NCBI RefSeq assembly: GCF_000719865.1
Contig: NZ_JOID01000005.1
Location: 180,814 to 244,813 of the forward strand
Source: Streptomyces albus subsp. albus
GTDB lineage: Bacteria > Actinomycetota > Actinomycetes > Streptomycetales > Streptomycetaceae
Direction of reading: 5' to 3'
Length of the DNA: 64,000 bases
The notes under the pieces were generated by a model. It did no database searches, had not been told where the DNA came from, and worked only from the letters and a program-made list of their open reading frames with translations. Positions 1 through 8,346 of the stretch are shown piece by piece. Position 1 is the first letter of the stretch. Each line of letters opens with the position of its first letter. The position numbers were made by a program, and so were the translations under genes.

Positions 1-43
1 TCGCTGCGGCAGCGGCACCCTGGGGTTCGTTGAGGATGCTCAT
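1..43 (-). CDS. ctaD: Cytochrome c oxidase subunit I, N-terminus only (partial)
   Basis: Only the first 14 codons lie in the window; the rest is off the left edge. The reading MSILNEPQGAAAAA matches the usual start of Streptomyces CtaD, the haem-copper catalytic subunit of the aa3 cytochrome c oxidase in the cell membrane. Its ATG overlaps the TGA of ctaC by four bases (ATGA), so the two subunits are translationally coupled. The identification rests on the short N-terminus and the ctaC neighbour. Confidence 0.85.
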   Translation of the reverse strand, partial: MSILNEPQGAAAAA

Positions 44-1002
44 GGGTTGTTCGTCTCCGCGTTCTTGGCGGCATCAGACTGGGTGATACCCGCAGGGATG
101 TAGCCGGTCTGGCCCTTCTCCGCCAGGTCCTTCAGGTGCTGCTGGTAGCGCTCCGGAGAAACGATCTTCACGTTGAAGAGCATCCGGGCGTGGTCGACGC
201 CGCACAGCTCGGCGCACTTGCCCATGTAGGTGCCCTCCTTCTCCGGAGTCACCTGGAAGTGGTTGGTGTGGCCGGGGATGGCGTCCTGCTTCATCAGGAA
301 CGGCACGACCCAGAAGGAGTGGATGACGTCCCGCGAGGTCAGGATGAACTTGACCGACTCGCCCTTGGGCAGCCACAGGGTGGGCCCGGGGTTGCCGTTC
401 TGGGGGTTGCGGTCGCCGGGGACGCCGGCGTCGTAGACGCCTTCGGCGCCCGCGGGGACGCCCTCCAGCTTCTTCTCCGCGATGGAGGAGACCTCCTCGG
501 GCAGCTTGCCGGGCGTCGCCGGGTCGCCGTCCACGTCCTCCATGTAGTTGAAGCCCCAGCTCCACTGGTAGCCCACCACGTTGATGACGTGGTCGGGCTC
601 CTTGGAGGTCTTCAGGAGCTCGGTCTCGTCACGCGCGGTGAAGTAGAAGAGCACGGAGACGATGATCAGCGGGACCACCGTGTAGAGGGCCTCGATCGGC
701 ATGTTGTACCGGGTCTGCCGGGGAACCTCGACCTTGGTCCTGGAACGCCGGTGGAAGATGACACTCCACAGGATCAGGCCCCAGACGAGCGCGCCCACGG
801 CGAGCGCGGCGGCCCAGGATCCCTGCCACAGGGAGAGGATCCGCGGCGCCTCTTCTGTGATGGGGGTGGGCATTCCGAGGCGGGGGAAGTCCTCGTATGT
901 GCAACCGGTGGCGGTCACCAGGACCAGGCCCGCGGCAAGCGCCTGCGGCAGCTTCCGCCGCATCGGGCGCCGCGACGAGCGGTCGGAGCCGTTGGGACTC
1001 AC
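40..1002 (-). CDS. ctaC: Cytochrome c oxidase subunit II (CuA subunit)
   Basis: This 320-residue protein passes electrons from cytochrome c to subunit I of the aa3 oxidase. The N-terminus is a lipoprotein signal ending in LVTATGC, with the lipidated cysteine at about residue 34. Two membrane helices follow (about 57-82 and 100-125), then the extracellular cupredoxin domain. The CuA ligands are visible as C263-x3-C267-x3-H271-x2-M274 (GKCAELCGVDHARM) plus the upstream DVIHSF histidine. I chose the GTG at 1002 because it leaves a normal signal peptide; the frame continues upstream to 1104 without a signal-like sequence. It is the first gene of a ctaC-ctaD operon and diverges from the desulfurase gene at 1303. 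Confidence 0.96.
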   Translation of the reverse strand: MSPNGSDRSSRRPMRRKLPQALAAGLVLVTATGCTYEDFPRLGMPTPITEEAPRILSLWQGSWAAALAVGALVWGLILWSVIFHRRSRTKVEVPRQTRYNMPIEALYTVVPLIIVSVLFYFTARDETELLKTSKEPDHVINVVGYQWSWGFNYMEDVDGDPATPGKLPEEVSSIAEKKLEGVPAGAEGVYDAGVPGDRNPQNGNPGPTLWLPKGESVKFILTSRDVIHSFWVVPFLMKQDAIPGHTNHFQVTPEKEGTYMGKCAELCGVDHARMLFNVKIVSPERYQQHLKDLAEKGQTGYIPAGITQSDAAKNAETNNP

Positions 1003-1302
1003 GTAGCGCCTTCCCGAGAGTCTCGCCCGCCGACCTGCGGCCGTCTCTGCGTTCGGTCGCCGGCCCTTGTCGCGGGCAGGGGTTTGGATGTTTATGCGGA
1101 CCAAACCCTACTGGACGCCATTTCACGTCGCGCGGGGAGGGTGCCCAACGCGCCGCACGACTCCCCGAAGGTGGGGAACGCGGCCCTCCGCACCCCCGGA
1201 ATCCGGGCCTCCGGGGCCGTCCCCCGCCCCGGCGCGGCCCCGTTCGGGCGGCTGTTCGCAGCGGGCGTGTCGGGCCCGCCCGGCAGGAGTTAGCGTCTCG
1301 GC
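1003..1302. promoter_or_regulatory. Divergent intergenic region, ctaC / desulfurase
   Basis: These 300 bases separate two divergent genes and must hold both promoters. The only promoter-like element I can point to is TAGGGT on the minus strand near 1103-1112, without a convincing -35 box. The AGGAG at 1284-1288 is a rather distant ribosome binding site for the GTG at 1303. I see no gene here. Confidence 0.4.
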
Positions 1303-2841
1303 GTGGCCTACTTCGACTCCGCCTCCTCCCTGCCGCTCCACCCCGTCGCGCGGCAGGCCCTGATCGCCGCGCTCGACGAGGGCTGGGCCGACCCCGCCCG
1401 GCTCCACCGCGAGGGCCGGCGCGCCCGGCTGCTGCTCGACGCGGCCCGGGAGACCGCCGCCGAGGCGGCCGGCTGCCGCCCCGACGAGCTGGCCTTCACC
1501 TCCTCCGGCACCCGGGCCGTCCACGACGGGATCGCCGGCGCGCTGGCGGGCCGGCGGCGCGCCGGGCGCCATCTGCTGGTGTCGGCCGTCGAACACTCCT
1601 GCGTCCTCCAGGCGGCCGCCGCCCACACGGCGGACGGCGGCACCGTGGAGGAGATCGGTGTGGACCGCACGGGCCGGGTGGACGCCGGCCGCTACGCCGG
1701 CGCGCTGCGCGCGGACACCGCGCTGGCCTGCCTCCAGTCGGCCAACCACGAGGTGGGCACCGAACAGCCGGTGGCGGAGGTCGCCGAGGCGTGCCGGGCC
1801 GCCGGGGTGCCGCTGCTGGTGGACGCCGCGCAGTCGCTGGCGTGGGGCCCGGTGGCCGGCGGCTGGTCGCTGCTGACGGCGAGCGCCCACAAGTGGGGCG
1901 GGCCGCCAGGGGTCGGGCTGCTCGCCGTACGGAAGGGCGTACGCTGCGCGCCGCGCGGGCCGGCGGACGAGCGGGAGTCCGGCCGCGCCCCGGGCTTCCC
2001 GAACATCCCCGCGGTGCTGGCCGCGGCCGCTTCGCTGCGCGCCGTGCGGCAGGAGGCGGAGGAGGAGGCGGCGCGGCTGCGGGCCCTGGTGGACCGGATC
2101 CGGTCCCGGGTGCCGGAGCTGGTGCCCGACGTCGAGGTGGTGGGCGATCCGGCGCGGCGGCTGCCGCATCTCGTCACCTTCTCCTGTCTCTATGTCGACG
2201 GGGAGGCCCTGCTGCACGGGCTGGACCGGCGGGGCTTCTCGGTCTCCTCGGGCTCCTCCTGCACGGCGAGCACCCTGGTGCCCAGTCATGTGCTGCGCGC
2301 CATGGGTGTGTTGTCCGAGGGCAATGTGCGGGTGTCCCTGCCCGCCGGGACCGCCGCGGAGGACATCGAGCGGTTCCTCGCCGTCCTGCCGGAGACGGTG
2401 GCCGAGGTGCGCGGCCGGCTGGGCGCGCCCCTGCCGGGTGACGAGGCCACCGCCCCGGCGGGCGCCGGGCGGGGCGCGGCCGGCACCGCCTCCGGCGCGG
2501 CGCCGGAAGAGCCCGCTCCGGACGGCCCCGCGCCGGAGGGAGCCGGGACGGACGGAGCCGCCGCGGCGGAGCAGAGCCCAAAGGCCCCGGCCGCGGCGGG
2601 AACGGAGGCGGAGGAACCCGCGCTCACCGTGGACGCCCTGGGCCGGCGGTGCCCGGTCCCGGTGATCGAGCTGGCGAAGGTCATCGGGGAGGTGCCGGAC
2701 GGCCGGGTGGTCGCCGTCCTCGCCGACGACGAGGCGGCGCGGCTGGACATCCCGGCCTGGTGCGCCATGCGGGACCAGGAGTACGTGGGCGAACGCCCGG
2801 CCGAGCGCGGTTCGGTGTACCTGGTGCGCCGCCGGGCATGA
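1303..2841 (+). CDS. Cysteine desulfurase fused to a TusA sulfur carrier
   Basis: This 512-residue fusion combines sulfur mobilisation and sulfur relay in one chain. Residues about 1-385 are a class V PLP enzyme (NifS/IscS type): the PLP lysine is in SAHKWG (K197) and the catalytic cysteine in SSGSSCTAS (C320). An Ala/Pro/Glu-rich linker of about 45 residues follows. The C-terminus is a TusA domain with its CPVP motif (C450). The enzyme would take sulfur from cysteine as persulfide and hand it to its own TusA cysteine, then to an unknown acceptor (tRNA thiolation or a cofactor). Its catalytic loop is of the longer group II kind, but I cannot place it in SufS or IscS with certainty. The start is the GTG, because the frame upstream has no homology-like sequence. 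Confidence 0.9.
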   Translation: MAYFDSASSLPLHPVARQALIAALDEGWADPARLHREGRRARLLLDAARETAAEAAGCRPDELAFTSSGTRAVHDGIAGALAGRRRAGRHLLVSAVEHSCVLQAAAAHTADGGTVEEIGVDRTGRVDAGRYAGALRADTALACLQSANHEVGTEQPVAEVAEACRAAGVPLLVDAAQSLAWGPVAGGWSLLTASAHKWGGPPGVGLLAVRKGVRCAPRGPADERESGRAPGFPNIPAVLAAAASLRAVRQEAEEEAARLRALVDRIRSRVPELVPDVEVVGDPARRLPHLVTFSCLYVDGEALLHGLDRRGFSVSSGSSCTASTLVPSHVLRAMGVLSEGNVRVSLPAGTAAEDIERFLAVLPETVAEVRGRLGAPLPGDEATAPAGAGRGAAGTASGAAPEEPAPDGPAPEGAGTDGAAAAEQSPKAPAAAGTEAEEPALTVDALGRRCPVPVIELAKVIGEVPDGRVVAVLADDEAARLDIPAWCAMRDQEYVGERPAERGSVYLVRRRA

Positions 2842-2884
2842 GGAGCCGTCCGGCGGCACACGCCGGATCCGGCCGCGGTGCGAA

Positions 2885-2928
2885 GGTGCCCGTGCGGCGC
2901 GGGGCAGGGTGCCCGTGCGGCGCGGGGC
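2885..2928 (+). repeat. Two-copy 21-bp direct repeat, period 23
   Basis: Positions 2885-2905 and 2908-2928 are identical (GGTGCCCGTGCGGCGCGGGGC minus no base). They lie between the convergent genes ending at 2841 and 3048, in sequence that is not coding on either strand. Probably a small local duplication. Confidence 0.8.
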
Positions 2929-2936
2929 CCAGGGGT

Positions 2937-2962
2937 GTCCGCGTACCAGGGTGTACGCGGAC
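2937..2962. terminator. Intergenic hairpin between convergent genes
   Basis: GTCCGCGTAC (2937-2946) and GTACGCGGAC (2953-2962) form a perfect 10-bp stem with a 6-base loop. It sits between the convergent desulfurase and adenosine kinase genes and probably stops transcription from both sides. There is no T tract, as is usual for high-GC actinobacterial terminators. Confidence 0.6.
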
Positions 2963-3047
2963 CTGCCCGGCACGCGCGGGGGTGCGGTGCCGGGCGGCGC
3001 GACCCCGGTGGGATGTGCCGGACAGTCCCTGGCGGGAGCCCGCCGGC

Positions 3048-4022
3048 TCAGGACAGGTGGGCCCGGACCTCGGCCGCGGCCTCGTGGCCGTACGCCTTGG
3101 TGAAACGGTCCATGAAGTGGGCGCGCCGCAGTTCGTACTCCTGGGTTCCGACGGTCTCGATGACGAGGGTCGCCAGCATGCAGCCGATCTGGGCGGCGCG
3201 CTCCAGACCGACGCCCCAGGCGACGCCCGCCAGGAAGCCGGCGCGGAAGGCGTCGCCGACGCCGGTCGGGTCGGCCTTGGTCTCCTCCTCGGCGGTGCCG
3301 ACCTCGATCGGCTCCTCCCCCGTGCGCTCGATCCGCACGCCGCCCGGCCCGAGGGTGGTGACGCGGGTGCCGACCCGGCCGAGGATCTCCTCGGAGGTCC
3401 AGCCGGTCTTGGACTCGATGAGCCCCTTCTCGTACTCGTTGGCGAAGAGATAGGTGGCGCCGTCGAGCAGTATCCGGATGTCCTCGCCGGTCATCCGCGC
3501 GATCTGCTGCGAGAAGTCGGCGGCGAAGGGGATGTTCCGGGTCCGGCACTCCTCGGTGTGGCGGAGCATCGCCTCGGGGTCGTTCGCGCCGATGAGGACG
3601 AGGTCCAGCCCGCCGACCCGGTCGGCGACCGACTTCAGCTCGATCAGGCGGGCCTCGCTCATGGCGCCGGTGTAGAAGGAACCGATCTGGTTGTGGTCGG
3701 TGTCCGTGGTGCAGACGAAGCGGGCGGTGTGCAGCATCTCGGAGATCCGCACCGAGCCGGTGTCCACGCCGTGCCGCTCCAGCCAGGCGCGGTACTCGTC
3801 GAAGTCCGGTCCGGCGGCGCCGACCAGGACGGGGCGGACGCCGAGCTGGCCCATGCCGAAGGAGATGTTGGCGCCGACCCCGCCGCGCCGCACCTCCAGG
3901 GCGTCCACCAGGAAGGAGAGGGAGACCGTGTGGAGCTGGTCGGCGACCAGTTGGTCGGCGAAGCGGCCGGGGAAGGTCATCAGATGGTCGGTGGCGATGG
4001 ATCCGGTGACGGCGATACGCAC
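3048..4022 (-). CDS. adoK: Adenosine kinase, PfkB/ribokinase family
   Basis: A 324-residue PfkB-family kinase, normal length. The first signature is GGVGANISFGMGQLG near residue 48 and the second, with the catalytic Asp, is DPTGVGDAFRAGFLAG near residue 247. The N-terminus (MRIAVTGSIATDHLM) and the HTARF/IGANDPEAM segments match what I recall of Mycobacterium tuberculosis AdoK (Rv2202c), which also lies close to ctaC. It should phosphorylate adenosine to AMP in the cytoplasm, for purine salvage and removal of adenosine released from S-adenosylhomocysteine. The GTG at 4022 is preceded by AGGAG. Many annotations call it only 'carbohydrate kinase'. Confidence 0.87.
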   Translation of the reverse strand: MRIAVTGSIATDHLMTFPGRFADQLVADQLHTVSLSFLVDALEVRRGGVGANISFGMGQLGVRPVLVGAAGPDFDEYRAWLERHGVDTGSVRISEMLHTARFVCTTDTDHNQIGSFYTGAMSEARLIELKSVADRVGGLDLVLIGANDPEAMLRHTEECRTRNIPFAADFSQQIARMTGEDIRILLDGATYLFANEYEKGLIESKTGWTSEEILGRVGTRVTTLGPGGVRIERTGEEPIEVGTAEEETKADPTGVGDAFRAGFLAGVAWGVGLERAAQIGCMLATLVIETVGTQEYELRRAHFMDRFTKAYGHEAAAEVRAHLS

Positions 4023-4199
4023 GGCGGGCTTCTCCTGCGGGCGGCGGAAGGGGACGGTTCACGCTACCCGCTCCGGGGAGCATCTCCGACCGGGGAAAAC
4101 TACCCGATAGTAGGGCTTTCTTCGCCGGGGCGGGCTGCATACGGTGCGGGGAGACAGGCGTTCCGCCTGTGCGGTTCACAGCCCGGCCCAGGAGTCACC

Positions 4200-4439
4200 A
4201 TGCCGATCACACCGAACCACCCCGGATCCCCCGCGCTGCCGGCCACGGCCGACCCCACGCCGCTGGAACTGGACGGCGGCCTGGCCGAGCTGCGCGGCGA
4301 CTGCTCGCGGATGGCCCCGCACTGGCGGACGGGCGTCGCGGCCGCCGCCGAGCCCGTACCGCCGTCGCGGATCCACGGCGTCCGGGTCCCGGCCTCCTCC
4401 GCGCGGCTGCTGGACGGAATGTCGGAGTACGGCGACTGA
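4200..4439 (+). CDS. Small conserved protein of unknown function
   Basis: A 79-residue frame with an ATG at 4200 and a well-placed AGGAG at 4190-4194. The C-terminus ends SARLLDGMSEYGD; the sequence has no signal peptide, membrane segment or cysteine pair suggesting a known family, apart from one cysteine near residue 35. It diverges from adoK. I do not recognise it beyond an impression that similar proteins occur at this place in other streptomycetes. The reading frame is supported by the ribosome binding site and by third-position GC. Confidence 0.7.
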   Translation: MPITPNHPGSPALPATADPTPLELDGGLAELRGDCSRMAPHWRTGVAAAAEPVPPSRIHGVRVPASSARLLDGMSEYGD

Positions 4440-4594
4440 CCCTGTCCGGATAGCGGAATCCCGGAACCCGAAAGGGGGAACCGTACGCTCCTCCGCTCCG
4501 TCCCATCGGCGTGTCCCGGTCAAGGGGCCCGAGATGGACCCGCGGGGCGGCATCGCCGTCGTCCCGCGTCGAGCGGAGCGATAGGAGCGATGCG

Positions 4595-6268
4595 GTGACC
4601 ACCGAGCGATCCCCGGAGGACGCACCGGAGCAGCACGCCCCGGACAGGCCGCGGCAGCGGCGTTCCACGATCATCGCGGCCTCGGTCGCGGCGGCGGTCC
4701 TGCTCGCCAGCGGCGGCGGGGCGTACTGGGCCTCCACCGCGGGCGACGGCGGCGGCGCCCCGGCGGCGGCCGACCCCCCGCCGCTGCGGCTGGACGGATA
4801 CGGCGAGGCGGCGGAGGGGCCGGGGATCGCGCCCGGCGAGCCGGACCCCGCCGGGCGTTCCTACGTCGCGAAGGGCGAGCTTCCGGACGGACCGGACGCC
4901 GCCGCCGTGTACCGGCCGCAGGGTGAGGTCGGCCGTGCCGCCGCCGAGCGGCTGGCGCGGGCCCTGGATGTGCCGGGCCGGGCGCGACTGGCCGGTGACA
5001 CCTGGAAGTTCGGCCCGCTCCGCGACGCGACGGGCCCGAAGCTGGACGTCGCCCGGAACGCCCCCGGCACCTGGACGTACCAGCGCTACGGCCCGGGCGG
5101 CAGCGACAACTGCGCGGACGCGCCGACCGGGCCGAAGGAGAAGGAGGAGAAGGGTGAGCCCGGGAAGGGCTCCGGCTCGGACAGCTCCTCCTCCCCCGCC
5201 TGCCCCGCCCCGCCCGACCGCGACGGCGATGGCGGCAAGCCCGTCTCCGCGGCGGGGGCGAAGCGGGCCGCCGGGCCCGTCCTGAAGGCCGCCGGCCTGG
5301 CGGACGCCGGTCTGGACGCCGGCACCACCATGGGCGCGGTCCGGGTGGTGAACGCGAACCCGGTGGTGGACGGCCTGCCCACCTACGGCTGGCACACCGG
5401 TCTGCGGATCGGGCCGGAGGGTGATGTGGTCGGCGGCAGCGGCCATCTGGCGAAGCCGGAGAAGGGGCCCGAGTATCCGGTGCTGAACGCGGAGGAGGCG
5501 CTGGAACGGCTCAACCGGTCCGCCGGCGGCGGACGGGTCGGCATCGGCGGCTGCGCCTCGGCGGTGCCGCACACGGACGGCGCCGAGCCGGCGGACCCGT
5601 CCTGCGACGAGCCCGTCACCACGCCGAGTACCCTGCCCGCGCCCGACGGGCCCGCGCAGGACGATCCCGCGCAGGACGGCCCCGCCCCGGAGCAGGGCTC
5701 CGGCGGCAAGGAGACGCCGCGGAGCGACGAGCCGGGGCGGACGAAGCCCGCGAAGCCCGAGCCGGCCGTGGTGCGCGAGGCCGTCTTCGGTTACGCGACG
5801 CACTTCGTGGCCGGGAAGCAGGCTCTGGTGCCCGCCTGGCTGTTCGAGGTGGAGGTCCCGGGCGCCGGCGAGGGGGACACCTTCACGGTGACCTATCCGG
5901 CGGTGAAGCCGGAGTACATCGCGGGCAACGGCGGCAGCTCCGCCCCCGGGGACGAGCCGACCTCCGGGCCGGCCGAACCGGGTGAACCCGGCCGGGACAA
6001 GGCCCTGACCCAGGTGGAGACCTACAGCACCGACGGCCGGGAGCTGACGGTCCGCTTCTGGGGCGGGGTCTGCACGGATTACGCGCTGAAGGCCGAGGCC
6101 ACCGGGAAGCGGGTCACCGTCCGGATCACGGGCACCGAGAAGGAGCCCGGCCGGGCCTGCGTCAAGATCGCGGAGCTGATGGAGGAGACGGTGGAGCTGG
6201 CGGAGCCGCTGGGCGACCGCGAGGTCGTGGACGCCGCGGACGGCGAGCGCGTCCCGAAGCGGAAGTGA
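4595..6268 (+). CDS. Membrane-anchored Pro/Gly-rich protein, unknown function
   Basis: A 557-residue protein with a short charged N-terminus, one membrane helix (about residues 26-49, STIIAASVAAAVLL...) and a long extracytoplasmic region. That region has low-complexity Pro/Glu/Lys linkers around residues 180-220 and 345-395 and a more ordered C-terminal half (after about residue 400). The GTG at 4595 follows AGGAG at 4583-4587 with 7-base spacing; the frame is open further upstream from 4511 but lacks a ribosome binding site there. I see no catalytic motif. Its place between adoK and erpA is conserved in streptomycetes as far as I recall. It ends just before a strong bidirectional terminator. 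Confidence 0.8.
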   Translation: MTTERSPEDAPEQHAPDRPRQRRSTIIAASVAAAVLLASGGGAYWASTAGDGGGAPAAADPPPLRLDGYGEAAEGPGIAPGEPDPAGRSYVAKGELPDGPDAAAVYRPQGEVGRAAAERLARALDVPGRARLAGDTWKFGPLRDATGPKLDVARNAPGTWTYQRYGPGGSDNCADAPTGPKEKEEKGEPGKGSGSDSSSSPACPAPPDRDGDGGKPVSAAGAKRAAGPVLKAAGLADAGLDAGTTMGAVRVVNANPVVDGLPTYGWHTGLRIGPEGDVVGGSGHLAKPEKGPEYPVLNAEEALERLNRSAGGGRVGIGGCASAVPHTDGAEPADPSCDEPVTTPSTLPAPDGPAQDDPAQDGPAPEQGSGGKETPRSDEPGRTKPAKPEPAVVREAVFGYATHFVAGKQALVPAWLFEVEVPGAGEGDTFTVTYPAVKPEYIAGNGGSSAPGDEPTSGPAEPGEPGRDKALTQVETYSTDGRELTVRFWGGVCTDYALKAEATGKRVTVRITGTEKEPGRACVKIAELMEETVELAEPLGDREVVDAADGERVPKRK

Positions 6269-6318
6269 GCGGGTGAGCGGGTGAGCGTCCCCGGTCCCTC
6301 CTGAAGACGCGGGGCACC

Positions 6319-6368
6319 GGACATACCGGAGGCGGCGGACCGCGCGGTCCGCCGCCTCCGGTATGTCC
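6319..6368. terminator. Perfect 50-bp palindromic bidirectional terminator
   Basis: The two 25-base halves are exact reverse complements (outer ends GGACATACC...GGTATGTCC, centre ACCGCGCGGT). It lies between the convergent genes ending at 6268 and 6420, so it can end transcription from both sides. Confidence 0.9.
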
Positions 6369-6419
6369 CGCGTCCGGGCCGGTCCGCCGGTCAGCCGGAC
6401 GGCCGCCCGGCCAAACGGG

Positions 6420-6776
6420 TCAGCTGAAGGAGTCGCCGCAGGCGCAGGAGCCGGTGGCGTTGGGGTTGTCGATGGTGAAGCCCTGCTTCTCGATGGTGTC
6501 GACGAAGTCGATGGAGGCACCGCCCAGGTAGGGAGCGCTCATCCGGTCGGTGACGACCTTGACCCCGTCGAAGTCCTTCACGACGTCGCCGTCGAGGGAA
6601 CGCTCGTCGAAGAAGAGCTGGTAGCGGAGACCGGAACAGCCACCGGGCTGCACCGCGACCCGCAGCGCGAGGTCGTCCCGGCCCTCCTGCTCCAGCAGGG
6701 CCTTGACCTTGCTCGCGGCCGCGTCGGACAGGAGGATGCCGTCGCTCGCGGTGGTCTTCTCGTCCTGAACGGACAT
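6420..6776 (-). CDS. erpA: Iron-sulfur cluster insertion protein (HesB/IscA family)
   Basis: A 118-residue A-type carrier that accepts Fe-S clusters and passes them to apo-enzymes in the cytoplasm. The three cluster cysteines are present: C47 in GGCSG and C111/C113 in SCACG near the C-terminus. Length and order are standard. The ATG at 6776 is preceded by GGGAGA. It is divergent from nadA, whose product needs a [4Fe-4S] cluster, which fits a local supply role; LipA further on is another likely client. ErpA and IscA cannot be told apart from sequence alone here; I use erpA because it is the usual actinobacterial name. Confidence 0.92.
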   Translation of the reverse strand: MSVQDEKTTASDGILLSDAAASKVKALLEQEGRDDLALRVAVQPGGCSGLRYQLFFDERSLDGDVVKDFDGVKVVTDRMSAPYLGGASIDFVDTIEKQGFTIDNPNATGSCACGDSFS

Positions 6777-6973
6777 CTGCTTCTCTCCCGGGTTGTACGG
6801 ATCGCTTGCCGTCGGCTCAACCCACGGCGCCCCGGATTCATTCCGGGCGGGCGATATCGCCTTCACTTCCGCTGTTCATGCTCGCACACCCGCCCGGTGG
6901 GGAGACAGTTCCCGCCGCCCTCCGGCGGCACGCCACCCCGCGGACGGATGCGTCACATCGACACAAGCGGCAT

Positions 6974-7033
6974 CGTCAACATGACGTGAAGCGGTTATGA
7001 TAGATAGCGTCATTCAGACGAAAAGGGTGTCTG
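6974..7033. promoter_or_regulatory. Two inverted repeats in the nadA leader/promoter region
   Basis: In the 278-base gap between divergent erpA and nadA there is a dyad CGTCA-ACA-TGACG at 6974-6986 and a second, CAGAC-N9-GTCTG, at 7015-7033, only 21 bases before the nadA GTG. TATGAT at 6996-7001 could be a -10 box between them. The positions suit an NAD-responsive repressor site, but I cannot match them to a known operator with certainty. Confidence 0.5.
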
Positions 7034-7054
7034 TAGAACAGGAAAAGGTGCGCA

Positions 7055-8233
7055 GTGACCACCGCCCAGCCTCTCGACGTGTCTCCGACACCGCTCGCTC
7101 TCCTCCTGCTCGGCCGCGAGGCCGACGCCCGGAGCGAACGCGGTGTGGAATGCCCCGGCGACCTGCCCGCGCCGTCCGACCCGGACCTCGTGGCCCGCGC
7201 CGCCGCGGCCAAGGCGAAGCTCGGGGACAAGGTCTTCGTCCTCGGCCACCACTACCAGCGGGACGAGGTCATCCAGTTCGCCGACGTGACCGGTGACTCC
7301 TTCAAGCTCGCCCGGGAGGCCGCCGCCCGGCCGCAGGCGGAGTACATCGTCTTCTGCGGTGTGCACTTCATGGCCGAGTCCGCGGACATCCTGACCGGCG
7401 ACACCCAGCAGGTCGTCCTCCCCGACCTCGCCGCCGGCTGCTCGATGGCCGACATGGCCAGCGCCGAGCAGGTCGCCGAGTGCTGGGACGTGCTGACCGA
7501 CGCGGGCATAGCCGGCTCGACCGTGCCCGTGTCGTACATGAACTCCTCCGCCGACATCAAGGCCTTCACCGGGCGCAACGGCGGCACGATCTGCACCTCC
7601 TCCAACGCCGAGCGGGCGCTCAACTGGGCGTTCGAGCAGGGCGAGCGGGTGCTCTTCCTCCCCGACCAGCACCTCGGCCGCAACACCGCCGTACGGGACC
7701 TCGGCCTGTCCCTGGACGACTGCGTGGTCTACAACCCGCACAAGCCGAACGGCGGGCTGACCACCGAGGAACTGCGCGCCGCGAAGATGATCCTGTGGCG
7801 CGGCCACTGCTCCGTGCACGGCCGCTTCTCGCTGGACTCCGTCAACGAGGTGCGGGAGCGGGTGCCGGGCGTCAACGTCCTGGTGCACCCGGAGTGCCGG
7901 CACGAGGTCGTCGCCGCGGCCGACTACGTCGGGTCCACGGAATACATCATCAAGACCCTGGAGGCCGCGCCCGCCGGCTCGAAGTGGGCGATCGGCACGG
8001 AGCTCAACCTCGTCCGCCGGCTGGCGAACCGTTTCGCGGCCGAGGACAAGCAGATCTCCTTCCTGGACAAGACGGTCTGCTTCTGCTCGACGATGAACCG
8101 GATCGACCTGCCGCATCTGGTGTGGGCGCTGGAGTCCCTGGCGGACGGCACGGTCGTCAACCGCATCCAGGTGGACCCGGAGACCGAGAAGTACGCGAAG
8201 GTCGCGCTGGAGCGCATGCTCGCGCTGCCGTAG
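7055..8233 (+). CDS. nadA: Quinolinate synthase
   Basis: A 392-residue [4Fe-4S] enzyme that condenses iminoaspartate with dihydroxyacetone phosphate to quinolinate, the precursor of NAD. The cluster cysteines are visible: C101 (VFCGVHF), C281 (PECRHE) and C344 (CFCSTMNR). Other NadA marks are GHHYQRDEV near residue 66 and the YNPHKPNGG segment. The first 50 residues are an actinobacterial extension. The start is the GTG at 7055 after a weak GGAAAAGG. No nadB or nadC follows; the gene stands alone and ends at a strong hairpin. Confidence 0.95.
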   Translation: MTTAQPLDVSPTPLALLLLGREADARSERGVECPGDLPAPSDPDLVARAAAAKAKLGDKVFVLGHHYQRDEVIQFADVTGDSFKLAREAAARPQAEYIVFCGVHFMAESADILTGDTQQVVLPDLAAGCSMADMASAEQVAECWDVLTDAGIAGSTVPVSYMNSSADIKAFTGRNGGTICTSSNAERALNWAFEQGERVLFLPDQHLGRNTAVRDLGLSLDDCVVYNPHKPNGGLTTEELRAAKMILWRGHCSVHGRFSLDSVNEVRERVPGVNVLVHPECRHEVVAAADYVGSTEYIIKTLEAAPAGSKWAIGTELNLVRRLANRFAAEDKQISFLDKTVCFCSTMNRIDLPHLVWALESLADGTVVNRIQVDPETEKYAKVALERMLALP

Positions 8234-8252
8234 TCGGCGGGCGAGGGCAAGG

Positions 8253-8297
8253 ACGAGGGCCCGTCCCGCACCGGAGAGGTGCGGGACGGGCCCTCGT
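8253..8297. terminator. Hairpin terminator between nadA and RND gene
   Basis: A perfect 19-bp stem (8253-8271 with 8279-8297; inner ends CCGCAC/GTGCGG) closes a 7-base loop. It separates the convergent nadA and RND transporter genes. Confidence 0.85.
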
Positions 8298-8346
8298 GCG
8301 TCGAGCCGGGCGCCGAACCGTGCGCCGAGCCGGGCGTCCGCCGGCG

